64,000 nucleotides of DNA from Rhodoligotrophos defluvii (GTDB taxonomy: Bacteria > Pseudomonadota > Alphaproteobacteria > Rhizobiales > Im1), in the NCBI RefSeq assembly GCF_005281615.1, contig NZ_SZZM01000001.1, positions 981,001-1,045,000 of the forward strand, written 5' to 3'. The notes below the pieces were generated by a model. The model did not search any database. It saw only the letters and a list, made by a program, of their open reading frames with translations, and was not told where the DNA came from. Positions 28,333-36,834 of this stretch are shown here, piece after piece (position 1 is the stretch's first letter; every line of letters begins with the position of its first letter). The position numbers were made by a program, and so were the translations under genes.

Positions 28333-28824
28333 ATGGCGGCCGGCAGCGCAACGAGCCTCGTGCATGCGACCTGCGTTGCGTTTGAGGACGATGGCGTGCT
28401 GATCCTGGGACCGTCGGGATCAGGCAAGTCGGACCTTGCCTTGCGGCTTATCGACGAGAGCGGTTCCGGAGGGGGATTGGAGCCTATGCCTTGCATGCTC
28501 GTCAGCGACGACCAGGTCGTTCTGCACCGCGCAGGCGACGTGCTGGTCGCAACGGCACCCGAAGCCTTGCGGGGACTAATCGAGGTGCGCGGACTGGGCA
28601 TCATGCCCGTTCAGCAGATCAGGGACCGCGCGGTCGTCCGTCTGGCTATCAATTTTTCACCGCATGGCGCGGTAGAGCGGATGCCTGATCCTGCCTTGCC
28701 GGAAATCGAGATCGCGGGCGCCTTGGTGCCCGGGCTTAGCCTCTCGCCTTGGGAGGCCTCGGCGCCGGCAAAAGTGCGCATGGCGATCAGGTCGTTGCGC
28801 CGAAATCCTTCAAGCGCCACATAG
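28333..28824 (+). CDS. hprK: HPr kinase/phosphorylase, short alphaproteobacterial form
   Basis: At 163 residues it keeps only the C-terminal catalytic domain of HprK; the N-terminal domain of Gram-positive HprK is absent, as is normal in alphaproteobacteria. Walker A GPSGSGKSDLA is at 26-36, then LVSDDQVVL (catalytic Asp) and the HprK signature region IEVRGLGIMPVQQIRDRAVVRLAI. It is expected to phosphorylate the serine of HPr and so gate the nitrogen-type phosphotransferase chain. It follows chvG closely. Confidence 0.93.
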   Translation: MAAGSATSLVHATCVAFEDDGVLILGPSGSGKSDLALRLIDESGSGGGLEPMPCMLVSDDQVVLHRAGDVLVATAPEALRGLIEVRGLGIMPVQQIRDRAVVRLAINFSPHGAVERMPDPALPEIEIAGALVPGLSLSPWEASAPAKVRMAIRSLRRNPSSAT

Positions 28825-28925
28825 CCAAGTCTGATGGTATGGCAGGGTCCGGGGCCATGGTCGTGAATGAGATGGCAGCGAGCGCAAGAGGTAAGACCGC
28901 AACGGGCAAGCCGTCGGTCAACAAT

Positions 28926-28939
28926 GTCGCATGTGCGAC
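28926..28939. repeat. Short dyad before the EIIA gene
   Basis: GTCGCA at 28926-28931 and TGCGAC at 28934-28939 are inverted repeats two bases apart, in the 178-bp hprK-EIIA gap. It could be a regulator site giving the phosphocarrier genes a separate control point. No convincing promoter was found in this gap. Confidence 0.35.
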
Positions 28940-29002
28940 GCGCCCAGACATGATACGGCCCCGTTCTGTCTGGCCGCAGCAGAGCAACAGAGAGAGAACC
29001 GG

Positions 29003-29407
29003 ATGATCGGACTGGTACTCGTGACCCACGGCCGGCTGGCAGCGGAATTCCGCGCGGCCATGGAGCACGTCGTTGGTCCCCAACAGCAGGTCGAGGCAAT
29101 TTCCATCGGCCCGGACGACGATATGGAGCAGCGCCGCGCCGATATTCTTGCGGCCGTGGGCCGGGTCGATTCCGGACAGGGGGTGATCTTGCTGACCGAC
29201 ATGTTCGGCGGCACGCCGTCGAACCTCGCCATCTCGACCATGCAGAGCACCAATGTGGAGGTCATCGCCGGCGTGAACCTGCCCATGCTCATCAAGCTCG
29301 CCCGCGTCCGCGCCGAGTTGCCGATTGCGGAAGCGGTCGAACAAGCGCAGGATGCCGGCCGCAAATACATCAATATCGCCAGCCGGGTCCTGTCCGGAGA
29401 CACCTGA
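29003..29407 (+). CDS. PTS EIIA component, mannose/fructose-specific type (regulatory)
   Basis: A 134-residue stand-alone EIIA-Man domain. The phosphorylated residue is H9 in LVLVTHGRLA; DMFGGTPSNLA and VIAGVNLPMLIKLA are the family core. ATG 29003 has GAGAGAA upstream; the longer frame starting at 28931 is unlikely. With HPr and HprK it forms a phosphorelay without any sugar permease nearby, so a regulatory rather than transport role is inferred. Confidence 0.94.
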   Translation: MIGLVLVTHGRLAAEFRAAMEHVVGPQQQVEAISIGPDDDMEQRRADILAAVGRVDSGQGVILLTDMFGGTPSNLAISTMQSTNVEVIAGVNLPMLIKLARVRAELPIAEAVEQAQDAGRKYINIASRVLSGDT

Positions 29408-29428
29408 CCTCCCTAAACGAACTAAGCG

Positions 29429-29719
29429 ATGAGAACAGAAGCTGGAGAAAAGCCGCTCGAGCGCGAGCTTGAGATTGTGAACAGCCGGGGCCTTCATGCG
29501 CGGGCATCCGCCAAGTTCGTGAAATGCGCGGACAGCTTCGATGCTCATGTCACGGTGACCCGGGACGGGCAGACGGTGGTCGGCACGTCGATCATGGGGC
29601 TGATGATGCTGGCGGCTCACCCCGGCGCGAAGATTCTCGTCACCGCCACCGGCCCGCAGGCCAAGGAAGCCTTGGACGCACTGGAACGGCTCGTCGCCGC
29701 CAAGTTCCACGAGGATTGA
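29429..29719 (+). CDS. ptsH: HPr phosphocarrier protein
   Basis: A 96-residue HPr-family protein. The PEP-dependent phosphorylation site is H23 in SRGLHARASAKFVKCA, and the HprK-target serine lies in GTSIMGLMMLAAHPG. It receives phosphate from EI-Ntr (PtsP, not in the window) and passes it to EIIA. It starts 21 bp after the EIIA stop. In many relatives ahcY follows; here the strand switches instead. Confidence 0.95.
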   Translation: MRTEAGEKPLERELEIVNSRGLHARASAKFVKCADSFDAHVTVTRDGQTVVGTSIMGLMMLAAHPGAKILVTATGPQAKEALDALERLVAAKFHED

Positions 29720-29745
29720 CATCGATCCGGCTAGACCAGCCGTCG

Positions 29746-30246
29746 CTACCAGCCGCAGGCCTCGCGGATCGGCTTTATCGCCTGATCGAGATCGTCGAGA
29801 TCGAAGGTCGTGCTTACCGGCGCGACCGAGTTCGGCGCCAGCACCAATGCCAGCTTGTGATGTCCCAGAAGAGACTTGATCAGCGGAAGGCTGGACGCGC
29901 TGTCGAACAGCCCGGTGGCTGTATGGCTGCTCGACAAGTCCCAACCGGCGGAGTGTTGGGACCCATCGTCGGTGCGGTACTGAACGGCGGCATGGTCGGC
30001 ATGAATGGAGCCGTCCCATCGCACATAGATCGCGGTCTTGTCCTGGTAGCAGCGGATGACCAGGGTCGGTATGGTCTCCGAGCCATGCAACGGCGTGACG
30101 GGCGTGCCATCCGTCATGATCATGACGGTAATGCTGCCGCCAGTGACCACATCCTCCTCCAGTTTTTGCCAAGCGGCATAGGCCGGGAGGGTGGTCGCGC
30201 AGACCAGGGCGAACGAGCAGAACGCCGAAATGAACCGCTTCACCAT
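29746..30246 (-). CDS. Secreted VasI-like protein
   Basis: A 166-residue protein with a clear signal peptide (MVKRFISAFCSFALVCATTLPAYA, cleavage near residue 24). The mature part follows the pattern of type VI secretion-associated VasI proteins: a WQ start, TIPTLVIRCYQDKTAIYVRWDGSI in the middle and a C-terminus FDLDDLDQAIKPIREACGW. No other type VI gene is present, and VasI-like proteins also occur outside such clusters, so the secretion link is not implied. ATG 30246 is used because the upstream frame belongs to another gene. It follows the acyl-CoA synthetase gene by 59 bp on the same strand. Confidence 0.72.
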   Translation of the reverse strand: MVKRFISAFCSFALVCATTLPAYAAWQKLEEDVVTGGSITVMIMTDGTPVTPLHGSETIPTLVIRCYQDKTAIYVRWDGSIHADHAAVQYRTDDGSQHSAGWDLSSSHTATGLFDSASSLPLIKSLLGHHKLALVLAPNSVAPVSTTFDLDDLDQAIKPIREACGW

Positions 30247-30305
30247 GCCGCGTTCATGCAGGGCCTCGTTACCGCCGTCAAGACCCGCGCCTGCCCAGCC
30301 CGAGC

Positions 30306-32420
30306 TCAGGCGCTCACGATCAGAGCGTCCGCGGCGACTGCTCCGCGCCCTTCCGGCAGCACCATCAGCGGGTTGACATCGAGCTCGAGCAAAGTGTCGC
30401 GGTTGGCTGCCGCATAGTCGGCAATGCTCATGACCGCCGAGATGGCGCCGGCGATATCGCCGCGCGGGCGTCCGCGGAAGCCGTCGAGCAGCTTGAAGCT
30501 CTTGAGCCGCCTGATTGCCGTTTCTACCGCCTGGGGCGAGGTCGGCAGCAGCAGCCTCTCCGCATCCCGCAGCAGCTCTACCAGGATGCCACCGGCGCCG
30601 ACCACCAGCACCAGGCCGAACTGCGCATCGCGCTTCACCCCGACGATGAGCTCCGCCACCGCATCCGTGATCATCGGCTCGATCAGGAAACGGTCCAGGC
30701 TGAGCCCTGGTTTGTTCTGCTCCACACGAGCCTTCATCTCCCGCGCCGCCGCCGCCACCGCCGGCGCGTCGGCAAGAGCAAGGACTACCCCGCCGACCTC
30801 GGTCTTGTGCAGCAAGTCGTCGTGCAGAGCCTTGAGCGCGAACGGTCCCTGCATATCCGCAACGACCTGCGGCAGTTCCGCAAGGCTCACCACACGGCCC
30901 TCCGGCACGCGCAGGCCGAAAGCGGCAAGCGCCGTCTTGGACGCATGCTCGTTCAGGCTGCGTGCCCGAACAGGATCGAGCGGCGCAACCGCGAACGGCA
31001 CCTGCACCGGTTCGGCCCGGCGGCACCGCTCCGCATAAGCGGTCCACAGGCCCAGCACCGGCCCGGCATCGTGGATCCCTTGCAACGGCAGCAGCCCCTC
31101 CGCGATGATCATGCGGCGAAGCACCTCCGGCATGGACTCAGGGTTCACGCACGCCACTGCGCCGGGAATGCCGGTTGCCCGGCTGGCCGAGGCCAGCGAG
31201 CGCACCATGGCCTGATGGGCCTTGTCCGGCGCCGGTATCACCTCCGGCCGGGCATGGTCGATCACCAGCAGCGCCTGGTCGTAGTGCCGCGACATCATCT
31301 CCGTGAACATCGGGGTCAGTAGGTCCTCGCGTCCCCAATAGCCCGCGGTGAAGTCCAGCGGATTGGACGCGATGCCATAGTCTGGTAGCAGCGCCTGCAC
31401 CGCCGCGCGCTGGGCTGCGTCGGGCTCCGGCAGCTCGAGCCCGGCAAGCGAGGCATAATCCGCCGCCATCCCGTTATCGCCGCCCGAGCTTGAGAACACG
31501 GTGAGCCTTCGTCCACGTGGCTTCGGCCACAGGGAGGCCGTCTTCAAAAGCTCCAGGAACTGCGGCACCGACGTGGTCTGCATCACGCCGAGATGATCGA
31601 ACAGCGCGTCATAGAGCTCGTTCTGGCCGGCCAGCGAGCTGGTGTGGCTCGCCGCGAGCTTGGCGCCCAGCTCCGAGACTCCCACCCTGAACGCCACCAC
31701 CGGCACCTCTTTCTCAAGCGCCCGGGCGCAAGCCGCGGCAAACCCCGGTACGTCGCGGATTCCTTCCAGGAATAATCCGATCGCGGTGACATTGGGATCA
31801 TCGATCAGGACGTCGATATAGTCCTCGAACCCGAGCACCGCCTGGTTGCCGGCGCTGATCACATAGCTGAACGGCACCTCTCGCTGATTCTGTGTGAGAT
31901 TGATGCAGACATTGCCGCTCTGCCCGATGATGGCGGCGCCGCGTGGGCCCGCATCCGTCATATAGGGCACATTCCACAAGCTGGCGCCGGTCACATAATT
32001 CACGACGCCGAAGCAGTTCGGCCCGACGATGGCCATGTCGCCCGCCGCCTCGACCAGCGCCCGATGACGCTGCTGGCCGATGCCCGGCAGCTCCGAAAAC
32101 CCCGCGGCATAGAGCACGGCCGCCCCGGCGCCGATCTCGTTGAGCTCACGCACCATTTCGATGGTCGCATCTGCCGGGATGTTGAGAAAGGACGCATCCG
32201 GCGCCACGTCCAGGTCCTTCACGCTGGGCACGCAGGGAATGCCCGCGATCTCCTTGCGCCGCGGGTGCACCACCATGATCCGCCCGGGAAAGCCGGCGCG
32301 CCGCGCGATCTCGATCGCCTCCACGTTGCGCTCGCCGCCGGCAAACATCAGGTGCCGGGGCGCCAGCAGGCGCCGGATGTTCTCCCGCCGGGCAAGATTA
32401 TGCCCCGTCCTCGCTTCCAT
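30306..32420 (-). CDS. NDP-forming acyl-CoA synthetase, fused alpha-beta type
   Basis: A 704-residue fused enzyme of the acetate-CoA ligase (ADP-forming)/acyl-CoA synthetase family that activates a carboxylic acid to its CoA thioester with ATP. The N-terminal CoA-binding Rossmann part has IVGPNCFGVVNY and AIIGQSGNV; the ligase part has the phospho-histidine region ASHTSSLAGQ; the C-terminal ATP-grasp domain has FALKALHDDLLHKTEVGGVVLAL and ends with ELDVNPLMVLPEG. It lies in a run with an acyl-CoA dehydrogenase and crotonases and lacks its own promoter signal, so it likely supplies the CoA ester for that pathway. Acid specificity cannot be inferred. Confidence 0.9.
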   Translation of the reverse strand: MEARTGHNLARRENIRRLLAPRHLMFAGGERNVEAIEIARRAGFPGRIMVVHPRRKEIAGIPCVPSVKDLDVAPDASFLNIPADATIEMVRELNEIGAGAAVLYAAGFSELPGIGQQRHRALVEAAGDMAIVGPNCFGVVNYVTGASLWNVPYMTDAGPRGAAIIGQSGNVCINLTQNQREVPFSYVISAGNQAVLGFEDYIDVLIDDPNVTAIGLFLEGIRDVPGFAAACARALEKEVPVVAFRVGVSELGAKLAASHTSSLAGQNELYDALFDHLGVMQTTSVPQFLELLKTASLWPKPRGRRLTVFSSSGGDNGMAADYASLAGLELPEPDAAQRAAVQALLPDYGIASNPLDFTAGYWGREDLLTPMFTEMMSRHYDQALLVIDHARPEVIPAPDKAHQAMVRSLASASRATGIPGAVACVNPESMPEVLRRMIIAEGLLPLQGIHDAGPVLGLWTAYAERCRRAEPVQVPFAVAPLDPVRARSLNEHASKTALAAFGLRVPEGRVVSLAELPQVVADMQGPFALKALHDDLLHKTEVGGVVLALADAPAVAAAAREMKARVEQNKPGLSLDRFLIEPMITDAVAELIVGVKRDAQFGLVLVVGAGGILVELLRDAERLLLPTSPQAVETAIRRLKSFKLLDGFRGRPRGDIAGAISAVMSIADYAAANRDTLLELDVNPLMVLPEGRGAVAADALIVSA

Positions 32421-32449
32421 GACCCCGAGTCCTAGTTCAAATATTCAGT

Positions 32450-33118
32450 TCAGGTGCCGAGATCGAGAGGCGCGGCCGCCGCCAGGATGTCGTGGAGATC
32501 GGCATGGTTTTCCGGCCGTTCGTGGAAGGTCTCGAACACCCACGAGCACAGCACGTGGCGCGCCTCTTCCAGGTCGTAGATCTGTTCCACCACCCAGCCG
32601 AACCACAGGCCGTCCACCAGCTGCGTGAAGGTGAGCGAAGCCACCCGGCTATCCAGCGCGAGCCCGCGGTCGGCCGCGGCAGCCTGGATCATCCGCTCGA
32701 TCCAGCGGCGGTAGCGTCCGTAGAGTTCTCGGTGAACCGCCAGCATTTCGGGGTTCCAGCGGGCCACGGCCGAGAACGCCAGCCACACCGGTGCCGTCTC
32801 CCGCCGGGCGTGCGGTTCGCTGAAACTGACGATGGCCGCCGCAAGCAGCCGCCGGAACGGGTCATGCCCCACCGGCTTGAGCGCCCGCCGCATATGGTCG
32901 TCAAGCTGGTTGGCCAGATGCCGGAAGGCTTGCAGCAGCAGGTCTTCCTTGCCGTTGAAGTAATGGCCGATCAGCCCCCTGGACAGGCCCGCGGCATCGC
33001 AGATCGACTGCACCGTCGAATTAGTATAGCCGAGCTGCGCGATCGACTTGATCGTGCCGCGAATGAGATCCTGCCGACGCGCTTCGATCGTCGGGGTCAG
33101 CTTGACCGGCTTATTCAT
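32450..33118 (-). CDS. TetR-family regulator, BetI-like
   Basis: A 222-residue repressor-type protein. The N-terminal helix-turn-helix is RGTIKSIAQLGYTNSTVQSICDAAGLSRGLIGHYFNGKEDLLLQAF (about residues 20-65), close in style to BetI, the choline/betaine regulator. The C-terminal ligand domain includes WLAFSAVARWNPEMLAVHRELYGRYRRWIERM. Its start codon abuts the acyl-CoA dehydrogenase stop. It is the natural candidate for binding the palindrome at 40112-40127; its ligand is probably a pathway metabolite. Confidence 0.92.
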   Translation of the reverse strand: MNKPVKLTPTIEARRQDLIRGTIKSIAQLGYTNSTVQSICDAAGLSRGLIGHYFNGKEDLLLQAFRHLANQLDDHMRRALKPVGHDPFRRLLAAAIVSFSEPHARRETAPVWLAFSAVARWNPEMLAVHRELYGRYRRWIERMIQAAAADRGLALDSRVASLTFTQLVDGLWFGWVVEQIYDLEEARHVLCSWVFETFHERPENHADLHDILAAAAPLDLGT

Positions 33119-34276
33119 CTAATGCCTGTACTGTTTCAGGATGTCCTTGGCGATCAGGTCCCGGTGAATTTCGGACGTCCCCTCCCAAATACGCTCCACG
33201 CGCGCATCGCGCCAGAAGCGTTGAATGGGGAAGTCTTCCATCACACCCATGCCACCGAAAATTTGCACCGCGTTGTCGGTCACGCGGCCCACCATCTCGG
33301 ACGCGAACAGGTTGACCATGGAGGCCTCGTGCCGGGTGAGCGTGCCCTGGTCCATCTTCCACGCCGCCTCCTGCACCATCAGCAACGCCAGCCGGATGTC
33401 CATGGCCATGTCCGAAATCTTGAAGCCGGTGCCCTGGAACTCGCCGATGGTCTTGCCGAAAGCCTTGCGGTTGGCTGCCCAGTCGCAAGCCATCTCGAAC
33501 ACCCGCTCGGCCCGCCCGGTGCAGTGGGCTGCAAGCATCACCCGGCCCGAATAGAGCCAGTCATTGGCAAAGTTGAAGCCATTGCCCTCCTCCCCCAGGA
33601 TCTTGGCATTGGGCACCCGCACGTCCTCGAAATAGATCATGTTCGGGTTGTAGCCACGCGTGCAGATCGACTTCATCGGCGTGATGGTCACGCCCGGCGT
33701 GTCGCGGTCCACCAGGAACACCGTGAAGCGCTTGCGCTTGCCGTTGGGTGTCTCGTCCTCGCCGGTGACCGCGTTCAAGATGATGAAGTCGGCAGCATCC
33801 GCATGCGAGATGAACTGCTTGACCCCATTGATGATCCAGTCGTCCCCGTCGCGCCGGGCGGACGTACGGATGGCGCGGGCGTCCGACCCCGCATGCGGCT
33901 CCGTTAGGGCGAAGCAGTCGAGCTTCTCGCCCCTGATGCAGGGCATCAGATATTCCTGGATCTGGTCGCCCTTGCAGGCGAGCAGGATCTGGGTCGGCCG
34001 CTTGACGAGGAGGCTCAGCGCCGCCGACGGCTTGCCCATCACCCGCTCGACTTGGGCCAGGGTCTGATAATCCAGGCCACCCCCACCCAGCTCCACCGGC
34101 ATGTTCATCGCCATGAAGCCTGCTTCCCTGGCCTTGCGCTTGATGTCCTGGGCGATCTCGTCGGGCACGGCGCGCAGCTCTTCCACGATGTCCTCGTGCG
34201 GATAGAGCTCTTTTTCCACGAAGGCGGTCAGCGCCTCGACCAGCGCCTGCTGTTCGAATGTCAGTGAAAAGTCCAC
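33119..34276 (-). CDS. Acyl-CoA dehydrogenase
   Basis: A 385-residue FAD enzyme that introduces an alpha,beta double bond into an acyl-CoA. Substrate/FAD motifs: CFALTEPHAGSDARAIRT and WIINGVKQFISHA. The C-terminal QIFGGMGVMEDFPIQRFWRDARVERIWEGTSEIHR carries the catalytic Glu position of short/medium-chain enzymes (E in WEGTSE). GTG 34276 starts MDFSLTFEQQALVEAL. The C-terminal ILKQYRH resembles that of CaiA (crotonobetainyl-CoA reductase), but this is weak evidence. It lies between a crotonase gene and the TetR gene. Confidence 0.93.
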   Translation of the reverse strand: MDFSLTFEQQALVEALTAFVEKELYPHEDIVEELRAVPDEIAQDIKRKAREAGFMAMNMPVELGGGGLDYQTLAQVERVMGKPSAALSLLVKRPTQILLACKGDQIQEYLMPCIRGEKLDCFALTEPHAGSDARAIRTSARRDGDDWIINGVKQFISHADAADFIILNAVTGEDETPNGKRKRFTVFLVDRDTPGVTITPMKSICTRGYNPNMIYFEDVRVPNAKILGEEGNGFNFANDWLYSGRVMLAAHCTGRAERVFEMACDWAANRKAFGKTIGEFQGTGFKISDMAMDIRLALLMVQEAAWKMDQGTLTRHEASMVNLFASEMVGRVTDNAVQIFGGMGVMEDFPIQRFWRDARVERIWEGTSEIHRDLIAKDILKQYRH

Positions 34277-34309
34277 GGGATGGGTGTCCTCTGCTATCGG
34301 CGCGCGCGT

Positions 34310-35098
34310 CTAGCGGCCGACGAAAACCGGAGCGCGCCGCTCATTGGCAGCCTTGAGCCCTTCTTCGTGATCCGCCGTCTTGGCGCAGATCCGGCCATAT
34401 TCGGATTCCAGCAGCTGCTGCTCGGCGAGAGACCGCTTGTGCGCGCTATCCATGAGGTGCTTGGCCAGGCCGATCGCCACGGTAGGGCCCGAAGCGAGCT
34501 TCTCCGCGAGCGCCATGGTGTCCGCCTCGAGCGCCTCGGGCTCCACAACCCGCGTCACCAGCCCGGTCTCCAGCGCCTTCTCTGCGTCATAGAGCTCGCC
34601 CGTATAGGCAAACAGCTTGGCATTCTCGAGCCCCATGACCCGCGGCATCAGCCATGAGCCGCCGCAATCCGGCGGGTAGCCGATGCGGGTATAGGCGCAG
34701 ATGAACTTGGCCCGGCTGGAGGCGATGCGGAAGTCGCAGGCCAGTGCCATGTCGAGGCCGGCGCCCACCGCCGCCCCGTCGATCATTGCGATGGTCGGCT
34801 TGCGCAGGGAATAGACCTCGTGCACCAGCTTGATCGCTTCCTCCACCCAATTATTGTCCGGATGCGGATCGATCCCCTTGATCTTGTCGGCCCATTCCTT
34901 GACATCGGCCCCGCCGGAAAAGGCACCGCCGCGGCCGGTGAACACGATGGCGCGCAGGTGCTCGGCCTCGGCAGCCTCCTTCACCGCCTTGCGCATCTGC
35001 AGCAGCATCGCCGTGTTGATGGCATTGCGCACATCGGGCCGGTTGAGGGCAATCAGGCGGACGGCGCCGCGGTCTTCCACATCGACAAATCTGGACAT
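34310..35098 (-). CDS. Enoyl-CoA hydratase/isomerase family protein
   Basis: A 262-residue crotonase-fold protein. The oxyanion-hole segments are GRGGAFSGGADVKEW and DGAAVGAGLDMALACDFRIA. The usual hydratase glutamates are not evident: the second position reads YPPDCGGSWLMPR, with an Asp two residues before GG as in isomerase-type members such as PaaG. It may therefore isomerise a double bond rather than hydrate. ATG 35098 has GGAG upstream. It follows the ABC permease gene by 23 bp. Confidence 0.88.
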   Translation of the reverse strand: MSRFVDVEDRGAVRLIALNRPDVRNAINTAMLLQMRKAVKEAAEAEHLRAIVFTGRGGAFSGGADVKEWADKIKGIDPHPDNNWVEEAIKLVHEVYSLRKPTIAMIDGAAVGAGLDMALACDFRIASSRAKFICAYTRIGYPPDCGGSWLMPRVMGLENAKLFAYTGELYDAEKALETGLVTRVVEPEALEADTMALAEKLASGPTVAIGLAKHLMDSAHKRSLAEQQLLESEYGRICAKTADHEEGLKAANERRAPVFVGR

Positions 35099-35121
35099 GC
35101 AGGACTCCTGAACCTCGAATC

Positions 35122-35919
35122 TCAAGGCGTTTTGCGGCGGTTCGCCAGGAAGTGGAGAATGATCGGCGGAATGGTGGTCAGCACGATCAGCAGCGTGGAG
35201 ATGGCCGCGATCGTCGGGTCCACCTCATCGCGCAGGGATGAGAACATCCGCTTGGTCAAGGTGGCGCCCTCCCCGCCCGAGATGAGCATCGCGATCACCA
35301 CCTCGTCGAAGGCGATGATGAAGGCAAGCAGCGCGCCGGAAATCACGGAATAGCGGATCTGCGGCAGCGTCACCGTGAGGAACGCCCACAGCCGCGATGC
35401 GCCGAGGCTGCGCGCCACCATCTCCTGGCTCATGTCATAAGTCTTGAGCCCCGCGGCGACGGTCACCAGCACGAAGGGCACGGCGAGCAGGGTGTCGGCC
35501 AGAACCAGGCCCGCCGTCGTGTTCACCAGATCAAGCCGCGCATAGAGGAAATAGAGGCCGATCGAGATCAGGATGACGGGCACCATCAGCGGCGCGATCA
35601 GCGCGCCATAGATCAGGTTGTTGAGCCTGAACTGCCCCACATGCAGGCCGTAAGCCGCCGCCGTGCCGATCGGCGTTGCCAGCAGCATGGTAAGCACGCT
35701 CACTCTGACCGAAACCATGGTGGCATCCTGCCACTGCGGCTTGGTGAAGAACGACTGATACCAACGCCAGGAGAAGCCCGGCGGCGGGAACATGAGCGAA
35801 TTGGATGATGAGAACGACATCGGCACCACGATGAAGGTCGGCGCGATCAGGAACAGCATGATCAGCGCGGTGAGACCGTAGAGCCAGAGGCGGTTGCTGT
35901 GGGGCACGTGATGTTCCAT
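35122..35919 (-). CDS. ABC transporter permease, PotC type
   Basis: A 265-residue inner-membrane subunit of a spermidine/putrescine-type importer. Six hydrophobic segments are readable; the EAA-like loop that contacts the ATPase is MVARSLGASRLWAFLTVTLPQIRYSVISGAL. It begins 4 bp after the stop of the first permease. The family imports polyamines, betaines, opines or related cations; substrate not assignable from this subunit. Confidence 0.92.
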   Translation of the reverse strand: MEHHVPHSNRLWLYGLTALIMLFLIAPTFIVVPMSFSSSNSLMFPPPGFSWRWYQSFFTKPQWQDATMVSVRVSVLTMLLATPIGTAAAYGLHVGQFRLNNLIYGALIAPLMVPVILISIGLYFLYARLDLVNTTAGLVLADTLLAVPFVLVTVAAGLKTYDMSQEMVARSLGASRLWAFLTVTLPQIRYSVISGALLAFIIAFDEVVIAMLISGGEGATLTKRMFSSLRDEVDPTIAAISTLLIVLTTIPPIILHFLANRRKTP

Positions 35920-35923
35920 GCGC

Positions 35924-36823
35924 CTACCCCAGCCTCTTGTTCAGCCGCACTAGGATGAAGCGGCTCAGCAGCAGAAAGGCCACCGTCAGCACCAGCAGAA
36001 CCACGCCGAGCGCCGCCGCCGGCCCCCAGGTCGGATAGAGCGATACGGACGCCTCCACCCGCTGTGCGATCATCTGCACGCGCCCGCCGCCGAGAATGGC
36101 CGGCGTGATGTAGAAGCCCAGACACAGAATGAAGGTGAGGATCAGGCCAGCCACCAGCCCCGGCATCGAGAGCGGGAAGAAGATCTGCCAGAAGGCGCGG
36201 GTCGGCGACGCCCCGAGATTGGAGGCCGCGCGCAGGTAGCCCGGATCGATCGCCCGCATGGAGGCATAGAGCGGCAGCACCAGGAACGGCAGCATCACAT
36301 GCACCATGCCGATCACCGTGCCGGTCATGTTGTGGACCAGGCGCAGCGGCTGATCGATCAGGCCAAGATCCAGCAAAAAGTTGTTCACGATCCCGCGCCG
36401 CTGCAGCAGCACCAGCCAGGCATAGGTGCGCACCAGCAGCGACGTCCAAAACGGGATCAGCACGCCCAACAGCAGCAGGCCCGCCCATTTCTGCGGCAGC
36501 TGGCTGAGGCAATAGGACAGCGGATAGCCGAGCACGGCGCAGATGAGCGTCACCAGCGTGCTGATCTGAAAGGTGACGATGAAGATCGAGAGATAGGCGC
36601 CTTCTGTCCAGATCCGCGCATAATTCTCGATGGTCAGGGCACCCTCACCGTCCACCGCCGAGAGCAGAAACAGCCAGCCCACGGGAAGGCACAGCAGGAA
36701 GAGCACGATCAGCAGGCCCGGCGTGCAGAGGGCCAGCAGACCACGCCGCTCGGCACGGGCATCCGCCTCGAGGCCGTCCGCATTGATCGCCTCTGCAGGG
36801 AGGGTCAGGACTGTGCTGGTCAT
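35924..36823 (-). CDS. ABC transporter permease, PotB type
   Basis: A 299-residue inner-membrane subunit. Helices include LLIVLFLLCLPVGWLFLLSAV (about 35-55) and LVTLICAVLGYPLSYCL; the EAA loop is RAASNLGASPTRAFWQIFFPLSMPGLVAGLILTF. ATG 36823 is chosen (GAGGGG 8 nt upstream) over a longer frame from 36883. Twelve bases separate it from the ATPase stop. Forms the heterodimeric channel with the PotC-type subunit. Confidence 0.92.
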   Translation of the reverse strand: MTSTVLTLPAEAINADGLEADARAERRGLLALCTPGLLIVLFLLCLPVGWLFLLSAVDGEGALTIENYARIWTEGAYLSIFIVTFQISTLVTLICAVLGYPLSYCLSQLPQKWAGLLLLGVLIPFWTSLLVRTYAWLVLLQRRGIVNNFLLDLGLIDQPLRLVHNMTGTVIGMVHVMLPFLVLPLYASMRAIDPGYLRAASNLGASPTRAFWQIFFPLSMPGLVAGLILTFILCLGFYITPAILGGGRVQMIAQRVEASVSLYPTWGPAAALGVVLLVLTVAFLLLSRFILVRLNKRLG

Positions 36824-36834
36824 GGCACCGCCCC

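Noticed and set aside
26714-28351. 545-codon open frame antisense to chvG
   Set aside because: Mirror of the kinase gene; no recognisable domain, and ChvG motifs are intact on the plus strand.
29003-29719. Sugar-transporting phosphotransferase system
   Set aside because: There is no EIIB or EIIC gene; HprK and ChvGI linkage mark a regulatory phosphorelay.
29746-30246. Type VI secretion locus
   Set aside because: Only one VasI-like gene is present; no tss, hcp or vgrG genes in the window.
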